Shown one piece after another: positions 6,249 through 15,653 of a stretch of DNA of 15,653 bases. Below the pieces are notes generated by a model, which ran no database searches, was not told the DNA's origin, and worked only from the letters and a program-made list of their open reading frames with translations. The translations under genes were made by a program, and so were the position numbers. The DNA lies in assembly GCA_035575835.1 (NCBI GenBank), contig DATLXM010000081.1:1-15653 (forward strand). The letters run 5' to 3'. Position 1 is the first letter of the stretch. The number at the start of each line of letters is the position of its first letter. The DNA is from Gaiellasilicea sp035575835. Lineage in GTDB: Bacteria > Actinomycetota > Thermoleophilia > Gaiellales > Gaiellaceae.

Positions 6249-7501
6249 TGCTCGTCTCCCGGAACGGCTACACCGACTCGCTCGTGCTCGAGGGACGGCT
6301 GCTCGGCGGCGACCCGGTCGCGGTCACCGTCGAGAACGGCACGATCGTCCGAATCGAGCCCGCCGGTGCCACCCACCGGGTGCTCTCGCCGGCCTTCGTC
6401 GATCCCCACGTCCACCTGCGCACTCCGGGGCGGGAGGACGAGGAGACGATTGCGAGCGGGACCGCCGCAGCGGCCGCCGGCGGCTACTGCGCGATCCTCG
6501 CGATTCCGAACACCGACCCGGTCGTCGACTCGGCCGCCGTCCTCGGCTCGCTGCTCGAGACGGCTCGCCGGGACGCCCTCGTCCCCGTCGGGTTCATGGC
6601 CTCGATCTCGAAGGGGCAGCGCGGCGAGGAGCTGACGGAAATGGGTGAGCTCGCCGACGCAGGCGCCGTCGGGTTCACGGACGACGGCCATCCGGTCGTC
6701 TCGGCCGCGCTTCTCTGGCGGGCGCTCCAGTACTCCGAGGTCGCCGGCCGGCCGCTCGCGCTCCACTGCGAGGAGCCGACCCTCTCCCGCTCGGGCCACA
6801 TGCACGACGGGCAGCTCTCCGCCGAGCTCGGGATCGCCGGGTGGCCCTCGATCGCCGAGAGCGTGATGGTCGAGCGCGACCTCGCGCTCGCGGCCTACGA
6901 GGCAACATCGCTGCACCTGATGCACCTCTCCGCGCACGAGTCCGTGGCCGCCCTCCGACGCGCGCGCTCCGACGGGGCGAACGTGACGGCGGAAGTGACG
7001 CCGCACCACCTCGTGCTCACCGACGAAGCCGTCCGCTCGCTCGACCCGAACACGAAGATGAACCCGCCCCTCGGCACCGCCCACGACCGCGAGGCGCTGC
7101 TCGACGCCCTCCGCGACGGGACGATCACCTGCATCGCGACCGACCACGCACCGCATTCGCGCGAGGAGAAGGACGCACCCTTCGAGGCGGCCCCGTTCGG
7201 TGTCACCGGGCTCGAGACGAGCTTCGCCGCTCTGAACACCCATCTCGTCGAGCCGGGGCTGCTCTCGCTGGAGACGCTGCTCGAGCGCCTGTCCGGAGGG
7301 CCGGCCCGCGCGTTCGGGCTGCCCGAGCCGAAGGTCGAGGTCGGCGCCCGCGCGAACCTCGTCCTCCTCGACCTCGAGGAGGAGTGGACGGTGACCGAGG
7401 CCGGCTTTCGCTCTCGCTCGGCCAACTCGTGGCTGCTCGACCAGAGGCTGCGGGGCCGGGTCGTGACGACGGTTGCCGACGGCCGCCGGGTGCACGGGTG
7501 A
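6248..7501 (+). CDS. pyrC: Dihydroorotase (class I)
   Basis: Cyclises carbamoyl-aspartate to dihydroorotate. The 417-residue amidohydrolase has the class I marks: DPHVHLR (52-58, two His metal ligands), FTDDG (143-147, Asp ligand), LHCEE (172-176), MHLSAHES (225-232) and ATDHAPHSREEK (297-308, catalytic Asp). NTKMNPPLG (268-276) is the conserved substrate-binding stretch. Class I dihydroorotases often form complexes with aspartate carbamoyltransferase, which is encoded immediately upstream. ATG 6248 shares one base with the pyrB stop (TGATG), so translation is probably coupled by re-initiation; there is no clear separate ribosome site. Length matches bacterial class I enzymes (~420-430). Confidence 0.94.
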   Translation: MLVSRNGYTDSLVLEGRLLGGDPVAVTVENGTIVRIEPAGATHRVLSPAFVDPHVHLRTPGREDEETIASGTAAAAAGGYCAILAIPNTDPVVDSAAVLGSLLETARRDALVPVGFMASISKGQRGEELTEMGELADAGAVGFTDDGHPVVSAALLWRALQYSEVAGRPLALHCEEPTLSRSGHMHDGQLSAELGIAGWPSIAESVMVERDLALAAYEATSLHLMHLSAHESVAALRRARSDGANVTAEVTPHHLVLTDEAVRSLDPNTKMNPPLGTAHDREALLDALRDGTITCIATDHAPHSREEKDAPFEAAPFGVTGLETSFAALNTHLVEPGLLSLETLLERLSGGPARAFGLPEPKVEVGARANLVLLDLEEEWTVTEAGFRSRSANSWLLDQRLRGRVVTTVADGRRVHG

Positions 7502-8524
7502 GCGCCTATCTCGCACTCGAGGACGGCACCGTCTTCCACGGCGACTCGGTCGGCGCCGAGGGAGTCGCGTTCGGCGAGGCGGTCTTCACGACCGCGATGA
7601 CGGGGTACCAGGAGACGGTCACCGACCCGAGCTTCGCGGAGCAGCTCGTCTGCTTCACCGCGCCCATGATCGGCAACTACGGGGTCGCCGCGGGTCGCTC
7701 AGAGTCGACCGGCGCCCACGCGAAGGCGGTGTTGATGCGGGAGGCGCGCGGGCCCGCGTGGACCGGGTGGCTGGCCGAGCACGGAATCGTCGGGATCAGC
7801 GGGCTCGACACGCGCTCGCTCGTCCTGCGCCTGCGCGAGGGCGGCGCAATGCGGGCCGTCGCGGTCTCTAACGGCCTGGCGGAACCAGAGGCGCTCGAGC
7901 AGGTGCGCCTGCACCCCGCGATGACGGGAGCTGCGCTCGTGGCGCAGGTGTCCTCGCCCGAGCCCTACGTCTACTGCGACGCCGGTGCGACCCGGGTCGC
8001 CGTCGTCGACTACGGCTGCAAGCGCTCGATCCTGCGGCGGCTCGCCGGTGCCGGCGCGCACGTGACCGTGTACCCGCACTCGGTCGATGCCGACGAGCTC
8101 GAGGCCTTCGACGCCGTCCTGCTCACGAACGGCCCCGGCGACCCGGAGCCGTTGGCTGCCGAGGTGACCGAGATCGAGCGCCTGCTCGGCCGGGTCCCGG
8201 TGCTCGGGATCTGCCTCGGCCACCAGCTGCTCGGGCTCGCGACGGGGCACGAGACCTACAAGCTCCCGTTCGGTCACCGCGGCGCCAACCATCCGGTGCT
8301 GGAGCGGAACACCGGCCGCGTGCTCGTGACGAGCCAGAACCACGGCTTCGCGGTCGCTGCGACGGACGCGAAGGAGGCGACGTACGTCTCCCTCTACGAC
8401 GGGACGGTCGAGGGCTTCGACTTCCCCGAGCTCCGCGCTCGCTCGGTTCAGTTCCACCCGGAGGCCGGACCGGGCCCGCACGACGCCTGGCCCATCCTCG
8501 AGCGCTGGCTGGCGGAGGTGCGAG

Positions 8525-8532
<8 letters not shown>
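7498..8532 (+). CDS. carA: Carbamoyl-phosphate synthase small (glutaminase) subunit
   Basis: Hydrolyses glutamine and channels ammonia to CarB. At 344 residues it is slightly shorter than the usual ~360-380. The N-terminal CPSase small-chain domain (residues 1-~150) has FGEAVFTTAMTGYQET (25-40) and FTAPMIGNYG (53-62). The class I amidotransferase domain has VVDYGCK (169-175), LLTNGPGDP (208-216), the nucleophile in GICLGHQLLGLA (C239), and the His/Glu pair in VQFHPEAGPGP (H320, E322). The start is GTG 7498, overlapping the pyrC stop by four bases (GTGA). The alternative longer reading upstream lies inside pyrC and has no family similarity. The carA stop overlaps carB by 8 bases. Confidence 0.94.
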
Positions 8533-11510
<2,978 letters not shown>

Positions 11511-11530
<20 letters not shown>

Positions 11531-12176
11531 GGTCGCGGGCTCGGAGACCGTCGGCCCGTACACCCTGCTTCGCCTCGACCGGGGCGGGCTCGACCGAGGA
11601 GATCCCGGCCAGTTCTTCATGCTCGAGGCGCCTGGCCGCGTTCTTCCGCGGCCGATGAGCCTGTGCCTCGAAGCGGCCGGCGAGCTCGCCTTCCTGATCG
11701 ATCCGATCGGGCCTGGGACACAGGCCTTGTGCGGGCTCGAGCGCGGCGACGCGCTCCACGTGCTCGGGCCGCTCGGAAACGGCTTCGCGCTCGAGGTCAC
11801 GCGGCCCCTCCTCGTCGGAGGCGGGATCGGGATCGCGCCCTTGCCCTACCTCTCGAAGCGGCTCGGCGGCCCGCCGGCGATCCTCGGCTTCCGCAGCGAA
11901 TGGCACGCCGAAGCAGCGGCGCTCGTCCCCAACGCGGAGGTGTGCATCGAGCCGACCTACGTGACGGCGCTTCTTCCCGAGGGTCGCCACGACGTCCTCG
12001 CCTGCGGTCCCGAGCCGATGCTCTCCGCGCTCGGCGGGCTGGCTCCTGATGCGCAGCTCGCCTGGGAGGCGCCGATGGCCTGCGGGTACGGCGCCTGCTA
12101 CGGCTGCGCGGTCGAGATCCAGGGCGAGCTCAGGCGGCTGTGCGTCGACGGGCCCGTCCTCGGGAAGGCCGCTTGA
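11511..12176 (+). CDS. pyrK: Dihydroorotate dehydrogenase electron transfer subunit
   Basis: The FAD and [2Fe-2S] subunit that passes electrons from PyrD to NAD+ in class 1B dihydroorotate dehydrogenase. At 221 residues it is slightly short of the usual ~250-260. The ferredoxin-reductase fold shows the FAD motif LPRPMSL (45-51), GPLGNGF (86-92) and the nucleotide-binding glycine loop VGGGIGIAPL (102-111). The cluster ligands are C191, C196, C199 and C211 in the pattern C-x4-C-x2-C-x11-C, matching PyrK. ATG 11511 is preceded by GGAGG (11503-11507) and overlaps the carB stop by 20 bases. Pairing with the adjacent pyrD supports the call. Confidence 0.93.
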
Positions 12177-13036
12177 TGCTCCTGAACGCCTCCGGGTGTC
12201 TCGACGCCCTGACCGCGCCCGACGTCGCCCGCTCCCTCGACGCGTTCGTGACGAAGACGATCACCCCCCAGCCGCGCCAGGGAAACCCACCAATTCGGAT
12301 TGCGGAGACCGAGAGCGGGATGCTGAACTCGATCGGTCTCGCCAATCCCGGACGCGACCTCTTCCTGCGCGAGGTGCTGCCTCGGTTGCGCACGCTCGGC
12401 GTGCCTCTCTGGGTCTCCGTCGGCGGCTTCTCGGCCCACGAGTATGCCGAGACCTGCGCGGCGCTCACCGACGTGACGATCGAGCTCAACCTCTCGTGCC
12501 CCAACGTGGACGAGGCCCCGGAAGGCGCGGCGGCGATCGTCGCGGCCTGCCGTGAGGCGACCGGCTTGCCGCTCTACGCCAAGCTCTCACCGGCGGCCTG
12601 GGACATCGCCGAGCACGCACGCGCTGTCGAGGCCGCCGGGGCCGATGGGCTCTCGCTCGTGAACACCCTCCGTGGGCTCGCGCTCGACGGGAGCCTCCGG
12701 CCGACGCTCGGGACCGGGGGAGGCGGGTACTCGGGGCCGGCCCTGAAACCGGTCGCGCTCGCAGCCGTCTACGCGTGCGCCCGGGCGGTCGAGTTGCCGA
12801 TCGTGGGGATGGGCGGTGTCCGCTCCGGGCTCGACGCGCTCGAGTTGATCGCCGTCGGCGCGAGTGCCGTTTCCCTCGGCACGATCCTCTTCTCGGACAC
12901 CGACGCACCCGTTCGAATTCGCGCCGAGCTCGTCGCCGAGTCGGCCTCGCGAAATCTTGGACATCCGCTCGACGCGCACCGCCTAGCCCATTCCTCCCTG
13001 CAAATGAGCGTATCCGGATCTGGCAACAGAGTCTGA
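12176..13036 (+). CDS. pyrD: Dihydroorotate dehydrogenase catalytic subunit, class 1B (short N-terminus)
   Basis: Oxidises dihydroorotate to orotate with FMN. This is a 286-residue cytosolic class 1B enzyme, partner of PyrK. Key segments are VTKTIT (K27) and GNPPIRIAETESGMLNSIGLANPG (split here as GNPPIRIAE at 36-44 and GMLNSIGLANPG at 48-59). The catalytic cysteine is in ELNLSCPNV (C108), and KLSP follows at 136-139. LVNTLRG (161-167) and GMGGVRSG (211-218) form the FMN phosphate region. The ATG at 12176 overlaps the pyrK stop by one base (TGATG). The protein begins directly at LLNASGC, where family members usually have a further ~15-20 residues forming strands at the barrel bottom. No upstream start in this frame restores them. 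It is the last pyrimidine gene here; pyrF, often next in actinobacteria, is absent. Confidence 0.92.
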   Translation: MLLNASGCLDALTAPDVARSLDAFVTKTITPQPRQGNPPIRIAETESGMLNSIGLANPGRDLFLREVLPRLRTLGVPLWVSVGGFSAHEYAETCAALTDVTIELNLSCPNVDEAPEGAAAIVAACREATGLPLYAKLSPAAWDIAEHARAVEAAGADGLSLVNTLRGLALDGSLRPTLGTGGGGYSGPALKPVALAAVYACARAVELPIVGMGGVRSGLDALELIAVGASAVSLGTILFSDTDAPVRIRAELVAESASRNLGHPLDAHRLAHSSLQMSVSGSGNRV

Positions 13037-13069
13037 AAAAGACCTGGAAAATGGCAAAAACGGACAACT

Positions 13070-13097
13070 TTGACGGCGCCGCCAAGGCTGCTAGTAT
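13070..13097 (+). promoter_or_regulatory. Promoter of mihF
   Basis: TTGACG (13070-13075) and TAGTAT (13092-13097) are separated by 16 bases. Predicted transcription start is about 13104, three bases before the ATG at 13107; no Shine-Dalgarno sequence is seen. mihF can therefore be transcribed apart from the pyr operon, with a leaderless or nearly leaderless mRNA. Confidence 0.65.
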
Positions 13098-13106
13098 CCC
13101 GCGCTC

Positions 13107-13436
13107 ATGGTGACGTCAAAGACGCAAGCCCAGGCTCCACTGCGGTCGCTCGACCAGCGGATGGAGGCCTTGAAGAGGGCCAACGACATCCGCGTCAGAC
13201 GGGCAAAGTTGAAGAAGGATCTCAAGGACGGCGAGGTTCAGATCGAGTCGATTCTGCTCGATCCGCCCGAGTACGTCTCCACTGCGAAGGTCTTCGACAT
13301 GCTCATGGCGGTGCCGAAGTTCGGTCGCGTGAAGGCGGCCCGGCTGCTAAATCACTGCCGGATCAGTCAGTCGAAGACGGTGGGCGGCCTCTCGGAGCGT
13401 CAGCGGGCCGAGCTCATTGGCCTCTTCAACAAGTAA
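13107..13436 (+). CDS. mihF: Actinobacterial integration host factor (nucleoid-associated protein)
   Basis: A 109-residue basic protein of the actinobacterial IHF family (mIHF of Mycobacterium, sIHF of Streptomyces). It binds and bends DNA and affects nucleoid shape and replication. The N-terminal helix is charged (RMEALKRANDIRVRRAKLKK, residues ~18-37). The C-terminal part holds the helix-two-turn-helix region typical of the family, with VPKFGRVKAARLLNHCRI (69-86) and GGLSERQRAEL (93-103). It is unrelated in sequence to proteobacterial IHF. ATG 13107 is chosen because the promoter lies just upstream and length agrees with the family (~105). Position before gmk is the standard actinobacterial order. 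Its end overlaps the proposed gmk start. Confidence 0.92.
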   Translation: MVTSKTQAQAPLRSLDQRMEALKRANDIRVRRAKLKKDLKDGEVQIESILLDPPEYVSTAKVFDMLMAVPKFGRVKAARLLNHCRISQSKTVGGLSERQRAELIGLFNK

Positions 13437-14001
13437 GTCTCTGCCGGTCTTCGTGATCACCGGCCCGTCGGGGGCCGGCAAGGGGACGCTGATCAAGCGC
13501 TTGCTCGACCGGCTGCCTGAGCTCGAGGTCGCGGTCTCGGCGACCACCCGGCAGCAGCGACCCGGTGAGGTCGACGGTCGCGAGTACTGGTTCCTCGACG
13601 AGCGCGAGTTCGTCCGCCGGACCCGCGTGGGGGAGTTCCTGGAGCACGTCGAATTCGTGGGTGGCCGCTACGGGACACTCGCGACCGAGATCGACCGGAT
13701 CTCCGAGGAGGGCCGCGTGTGCGTGCTCGAGCTCGAGATCGACGGCGCCCTGCGCGTCCAGGATCTGGTCGAGGGCAACGTGACGCTCTTCATCGCCGCT
13801 GATGTCGCCGAGCTCGAGCGGCGGTTGCGGGCGCGCGCGACGGAGAGCTCAGGCGAGATCGGCGAGCGGATCGAGCTCGCGCGCTGGCAGCTCGAGCAGG
13901 CGCACCGCTTCCGGTACATGATTCGGAACGACGATGTCGAGCGCGCGACCGAGGCCCTGGCCGCTCTCGTCGAGCGGGAGCTCGCGCTAGTGCGGAGCTA
14001 A
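13417..14001 (+). CDS. gmk: Guanylate kinase
   Basis: Phosphorylates GMP to GDP with ATP. A 194-residue P-loop kinase: GPSGAGKGT (16-24) binds ATP; SATTRQQRPGEVDGREYWF (41-59) and the FLEHVEFVGGRYGT (74-87) segment form the GMP-binding domain; LELEIDGALRVQ (104-115) and the C-terminal RIELARWQLEQA (151-162) are conserved. The start is the unusual point: the only standard start codon before VFVITGPSG in this frame is TTG 13417, which lies 20 bases inside mihF and has no good ribosome site. Initiation may be coupled to mihF translation, or may use a non-standard codon such as CTG 13441. The family and neighbour order are certain; the exact start is not. Confidence 0.92.
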   Translation: MASSTSKSLPVFVITGPSGAGKGTLIKRLLDRLPELEVAVSATTRQQRPGEVDGREYWFLDEREFVRRTRVGEFLEHVEFVGGRYGTLATEIDRISEEGRVCVLELEIDGALRVQDLVEGNVTLFIAADVAELERRLRARATESSGEIGERIELARWQLEQAHRFRYMIRNDDVERATEALAALVERELALVRS

Positions 14002-14060
14002 CCCACGGACGTGGCACGCACGGACGCGATCTGCACGCTGCGCATCGTGCCCGCCTCGCC

Positions 14061-14089
14061 CGGTGCCAAGGCAACCAGCCTTGGCACCG
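14061..14089 (+). terminator. Strong stem-loop after gmk, probable terminator
   Basis: CGGTGCCAAGGC (14061-14072) and GCCTTGGCACCG (14078-14089) form a perfect 12-bp stem with the 5-base loop AACCA. No U-rich tract follows (TTCGATTCGA), so this is the U-less hairpin form often proposed as a terminator in high-GC actinobacteria. It sits 60 bases after the gmk stop and about 90 before rpoZ. Confidence 0.6.
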
Positions 14090-14162
14090 TTCGATTCGAC
14101 CACGCTGCTTGGTGCATTCCACGTCCGTACCCACCCCGCCCACGGGCTAGCTCCGCGGCAGC

Positions 14163-14168
14163 TACCAT
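14163..14168 (+). promoter_or_regulatory. -10 element (TACCAT) of rpoZ, possible leaderless start
   Basis: TACCAT ends 9 bases before the rpoZ ATG, the same spacing as the -10 boxes of mihF and the LysM gene. No convincing -35 hexamer is visible 17 bases upstream. The start codon lacks a Shine-Dalgarno sequence, so a short or absent leader is plausible. Confidence 0.45.
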
Positions 14169-14177
14169 GGCGGGGCA

Positions 14178-14423
14178 ATGATCCATCCTCGCATCGATCA
14201 GCTTCTGGACACCGAGCACGGCGGAGTCGACTCGCGCTATGCGCTCGTCATCGTCGCCGCGAAGCGTGCGAGGCAGATCAACAACTATCACCATCAGTTG
14301 GGCGAGGGCATGGGCTTCGAGGAAGCGCCGCCGCCCCTTGTCGAGTCGCGCTCGAAGAACTACTTGACCATGTCCCTGGAAGAAGTCGCCCAGGACAAGA
14401 TCAAGTACGCCTACAAGAAGTAG
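14178..14423 (+). CDS. rpoZ: RNA polymerase omega subunit
   Basis: An 81-residue protein that helps beta-prime folding and assembly of RNA polymerase. The family core is clear: IDQLLDTEHGGVDSRYALV (6-24) followed by IVAAKRARQINNYHHQ (25-40), where KRARQIN is the most conserved omega motif. The tail KNYLTMSLEEVAQDKIKYAYKK ending the protein is also typical of actinobacterial omega: residues ~60-81, with ALEE-like helix and basic end. The order gmk-rpoZ is conserved in actinobacteria, although here the pair is split by a strong stem-loop and rpoZ appears to have its own promoter. ATG 14178 gives the expected length. Confidence 0.93.
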   Translation: MIHPRIDQLLDTEHGGVDSRYALVIVAAKRARQINNYHHQLGEGMGFEEAPPPLVESRSKNYLTMSLEEVAQDKIKYAYKK

Positions 14424-14449
14424 CTGAGTTCCACCTCAAAGGAGCCGCT

Positions 14450-15637
14450 ATGCGGCGCTCGCTGCTCGTCCTCTTGCTCTTCGCCGGCGCGTGTCTGCCG
14501 CTGACCGCTCACGGGCTCGCAACCGCCGGCGGTGGCTGGAACCGGCTCGGGACGAACGGCGCCAAGGTTCCCGGTTCGGCCCTCAACGGCCACGTCACCG
14601 CCCTGCACGGCGCAAAAGGCGCGCTCTACGTCGGGGGGAGCTTCACGAACGCCGGCGGGATCGCCGCCGCGGACCGGATCGCGAAGTGGAACGGCACCAA
14701 GTGGAGCGCCCTCGGCAAGACGCCGCTCGGGACCGGAGCTGTCTTCGCGATCGCGACCCACGCCGGCAAGGTCTACGCAGGCGGCAACTTCGTCAACGCC
14801 GGCGGGAAGGCCGCCGCCGACTACCTCGCGGTCTTCGACGGCGTCAGCTGGAAGCCGTTCTGCAACACGACCGAGCAACCGGCCTTCAAGGGCGGGCTCC
14901 AGGTGCTCGCGCTCCAGGTGGTCGGTTCGACCCTGTACGTCGGGGGCACCTTTCAGAACGCGAACGCCGACGCGCGCGCGGACTACCTGATCGCCTGCGA
15001 TCTGGCCACCGGCACACCGAGCGTCACGGTCGACAAGGACGGCGACTTCTCGGGCGCAATTTACGCCCTGACCGCGACCACGGACGGGACGCTCTACGCC
15101 GGGGGCACGTTCACGAACCTCGACGGCGTGGCGACGGCCGACGGCGTCGCGTCGTACAAGGGCTCCTGGCAGGGGCTCGGCACGGCGCCCATCGGTGGGA
15201 TCGTCCGCGGCCTCCACGCCAAGGGAATGGAGGTCTACGTCAGCTCCGACGGGCTCAACATCGGCGGGATCGCCCAGGCCGACCACCTCGTGAAGTGGAA
15301 CGGCTCCGCGTATAGCGCTGTGGGCGCCAACGGCGCAGGCACGAACGGCTACTTCCCCGCGACGAGCTACATCAACGCGCTCACGACGTCCGGCTCGCTC
15401 CTCTTCGTCGCCGGGTCGTGGCAGAACGCCGACGGGAAGCCGACCGGCGACGTCGTTGCGTCCTTCAACGGCAGCCGCTGGCAACCGGTCGGCTCGAATG
15501 GAGCCGGGGGCGGACCGTGGGTCGGCGAGACGCAGGAGCTGGCGGTCTTCCGCGGCAAGCTCTATGCCGGCGGCGCCTTCACGGGCGCCGGGGGCGATGC
15601 GAAGGCCAACTTCGCCGCCTCGCGGCCCCTCCGCTAG
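14450..15637 (+). CDS. Secreted repeat protein, probable seven-bladed beta-propeller, function unknown
   Basis: A 395-residue protein with a Sec signal peptide: RR at 2-3, hydrophobic stretch 4-~20, probable cleavage near AHG or ATA at 21-26. The mature part has seven copies of a motif like LYVGGSFTNAGG, at about 59-70, 108-119, 162-173, 215-226, 262-273, 318-329 and 371-382, spaced ~45-56 residues. Most are followed by a 'KWNGTKWSALG' type strand. The first W..LG strand (WNRLG, 30-34) precedes motif 1, and motif 7 lacks one, so the N-terminus probably completes the last blade. There are no catalytic motifs I recognise; similar repeat proteins are common extracellular proteins. AAAGGAG (14438-14444) lies five bases before ATG 14450 and gives a clear start. 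The 27-base gap after rpoZ suggests cotranscription. Cys15 follows AGA, a poor lipobox. Confidence 0.75.
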   Translation: MRRSLLVLLLFAGACLPLTAHGLATAGGGWNRLGTNGAKVPGSALNGHVTALHGAKGALYVGGSFTNAGGIAAADRIAKWNGTKWSALGKTPLGTGAVFAIATHAGKVYAGGNFVNAGGKAAADYLAVFDGVSWKPFCNTTEQPAFKGGLQVLALQVVGSTLYVGGTFQNANADARADYLIACDLATGTPSVTVDKDGDFSGAIYALTATTDGTLYAGGTFTNLDGVATADGVASYKGSWQGLGTAPIGGIVRGLHAKGMEVYVSSDGLNIGGIAQADHLVKWNGSAYSAVGANGAGTNGYFPATSYINALTTSGSLLFVAGSWQNADGKPTGDVVASFNGSRWQPVGSNGAGGGPWVGETQELAVFRGKLYAGGAFTGAGGDAKANFAASRPLR

Positions 15638-15653
15638 CCGCGCCGCCGCCCAC

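Noticed and set aside
6002..7516. Minus-strand open frame (504 codons) opposite pyrB/pyrC
   Set aside because: Complementary shadow of pyrC codon bias; no protein family features.
14483..14500. Lipoprotein signal (lipobox) at Cys15 of the propeller protein
   Set aside because: The residues before Cys are A-G-A without the usual Leu/Val/Ile at -3, and the hydrophobic segment continues past it; an ordinary Sec signal peptide fits better.

Overview
The window is about 15.6 kb of very GC-rich, gene-dense bacterial DNA. It most likely comes from a deep-branching actinobacterium; Thermoleophilia (Gaiellales/Solirubrobacterales-like) is my best guess. The support is the actinobacteria-specific order mihF-gmk-rpoZ, an operator of the actinobacterial LexA type, apparently leaderless promoters, and a pyrimidine operon that uses the PyrK/PyrD (class 1B) dihydroorotate dehydrogenase rather than the quinone-linked class 2 enzyme of Mycobacterium and Streptomyces. 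The taxonomic call is inference from gene content and order.

Region 1 (1-1352) holds the end of one M29-type metallo-aminopeptidase gene and a complete tandem paralogue. Each carries one apparent single-base frameshift at a run of C.

Region 2 (1349-2629) is the most interesting part. A small membrane-anchored LysM protein of 79 residues has a strong promoter (TTGACA-N17-TACCCT). Two LexA/SOS-type palindromes lie on that promoter, and the second contains the start codon. Architecture and control match the SOS-induced cell-division inhibitors YneA (Bacillus), DivS (Corynebacterium) and ChiZ/Rv2719c (Mycobacterium). RNase Z (rnz) follows.

Region 3 (2626-4638, minus strand) is a large GT-C-fold membrane glycosyltransferase-like protein. 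It converges on rnz with overlapping stop codons and diverges from the pyr operon.

Region 4 (4647-13036) is the pyrimidine operon pyrR-pyrB-pyrC-carA-carB-pyrK-pyrD, every junction of which overlaps by 1 to 20 bases. It covers carbamoyl phosphate synthesis to orotate. pyrE and pyrF are absent. The leader carries a recognisable PyrR-binding RNA hairpin that pairs with part of the pyrR Shine-Dalgarno region, and there is no room for an attenuator, so control is probably translational. CarB has a shortened central domain and PyrD lacks the usual N-terminal segment.

Region 5 (13070-14423) is mihF (actinobacterial integration host factor), gmk and rpoZ. A perfect 12-bp stem-loop lies after gmk. 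mihF and rpoZ have -10-like hexamers exactly 9 bases before their ATG, which suggests leaderless or nearly leaderless mRNAs.

Region 6 (14450-15637) is a secreted repeat protein with seven matching motifs, probably a seven-bladed beta-propeller of unknown function. No tRNA, rRNA, CRISPR array, insertion sequence or prophage was seen, and no gap between genes exceeds 300 bases.
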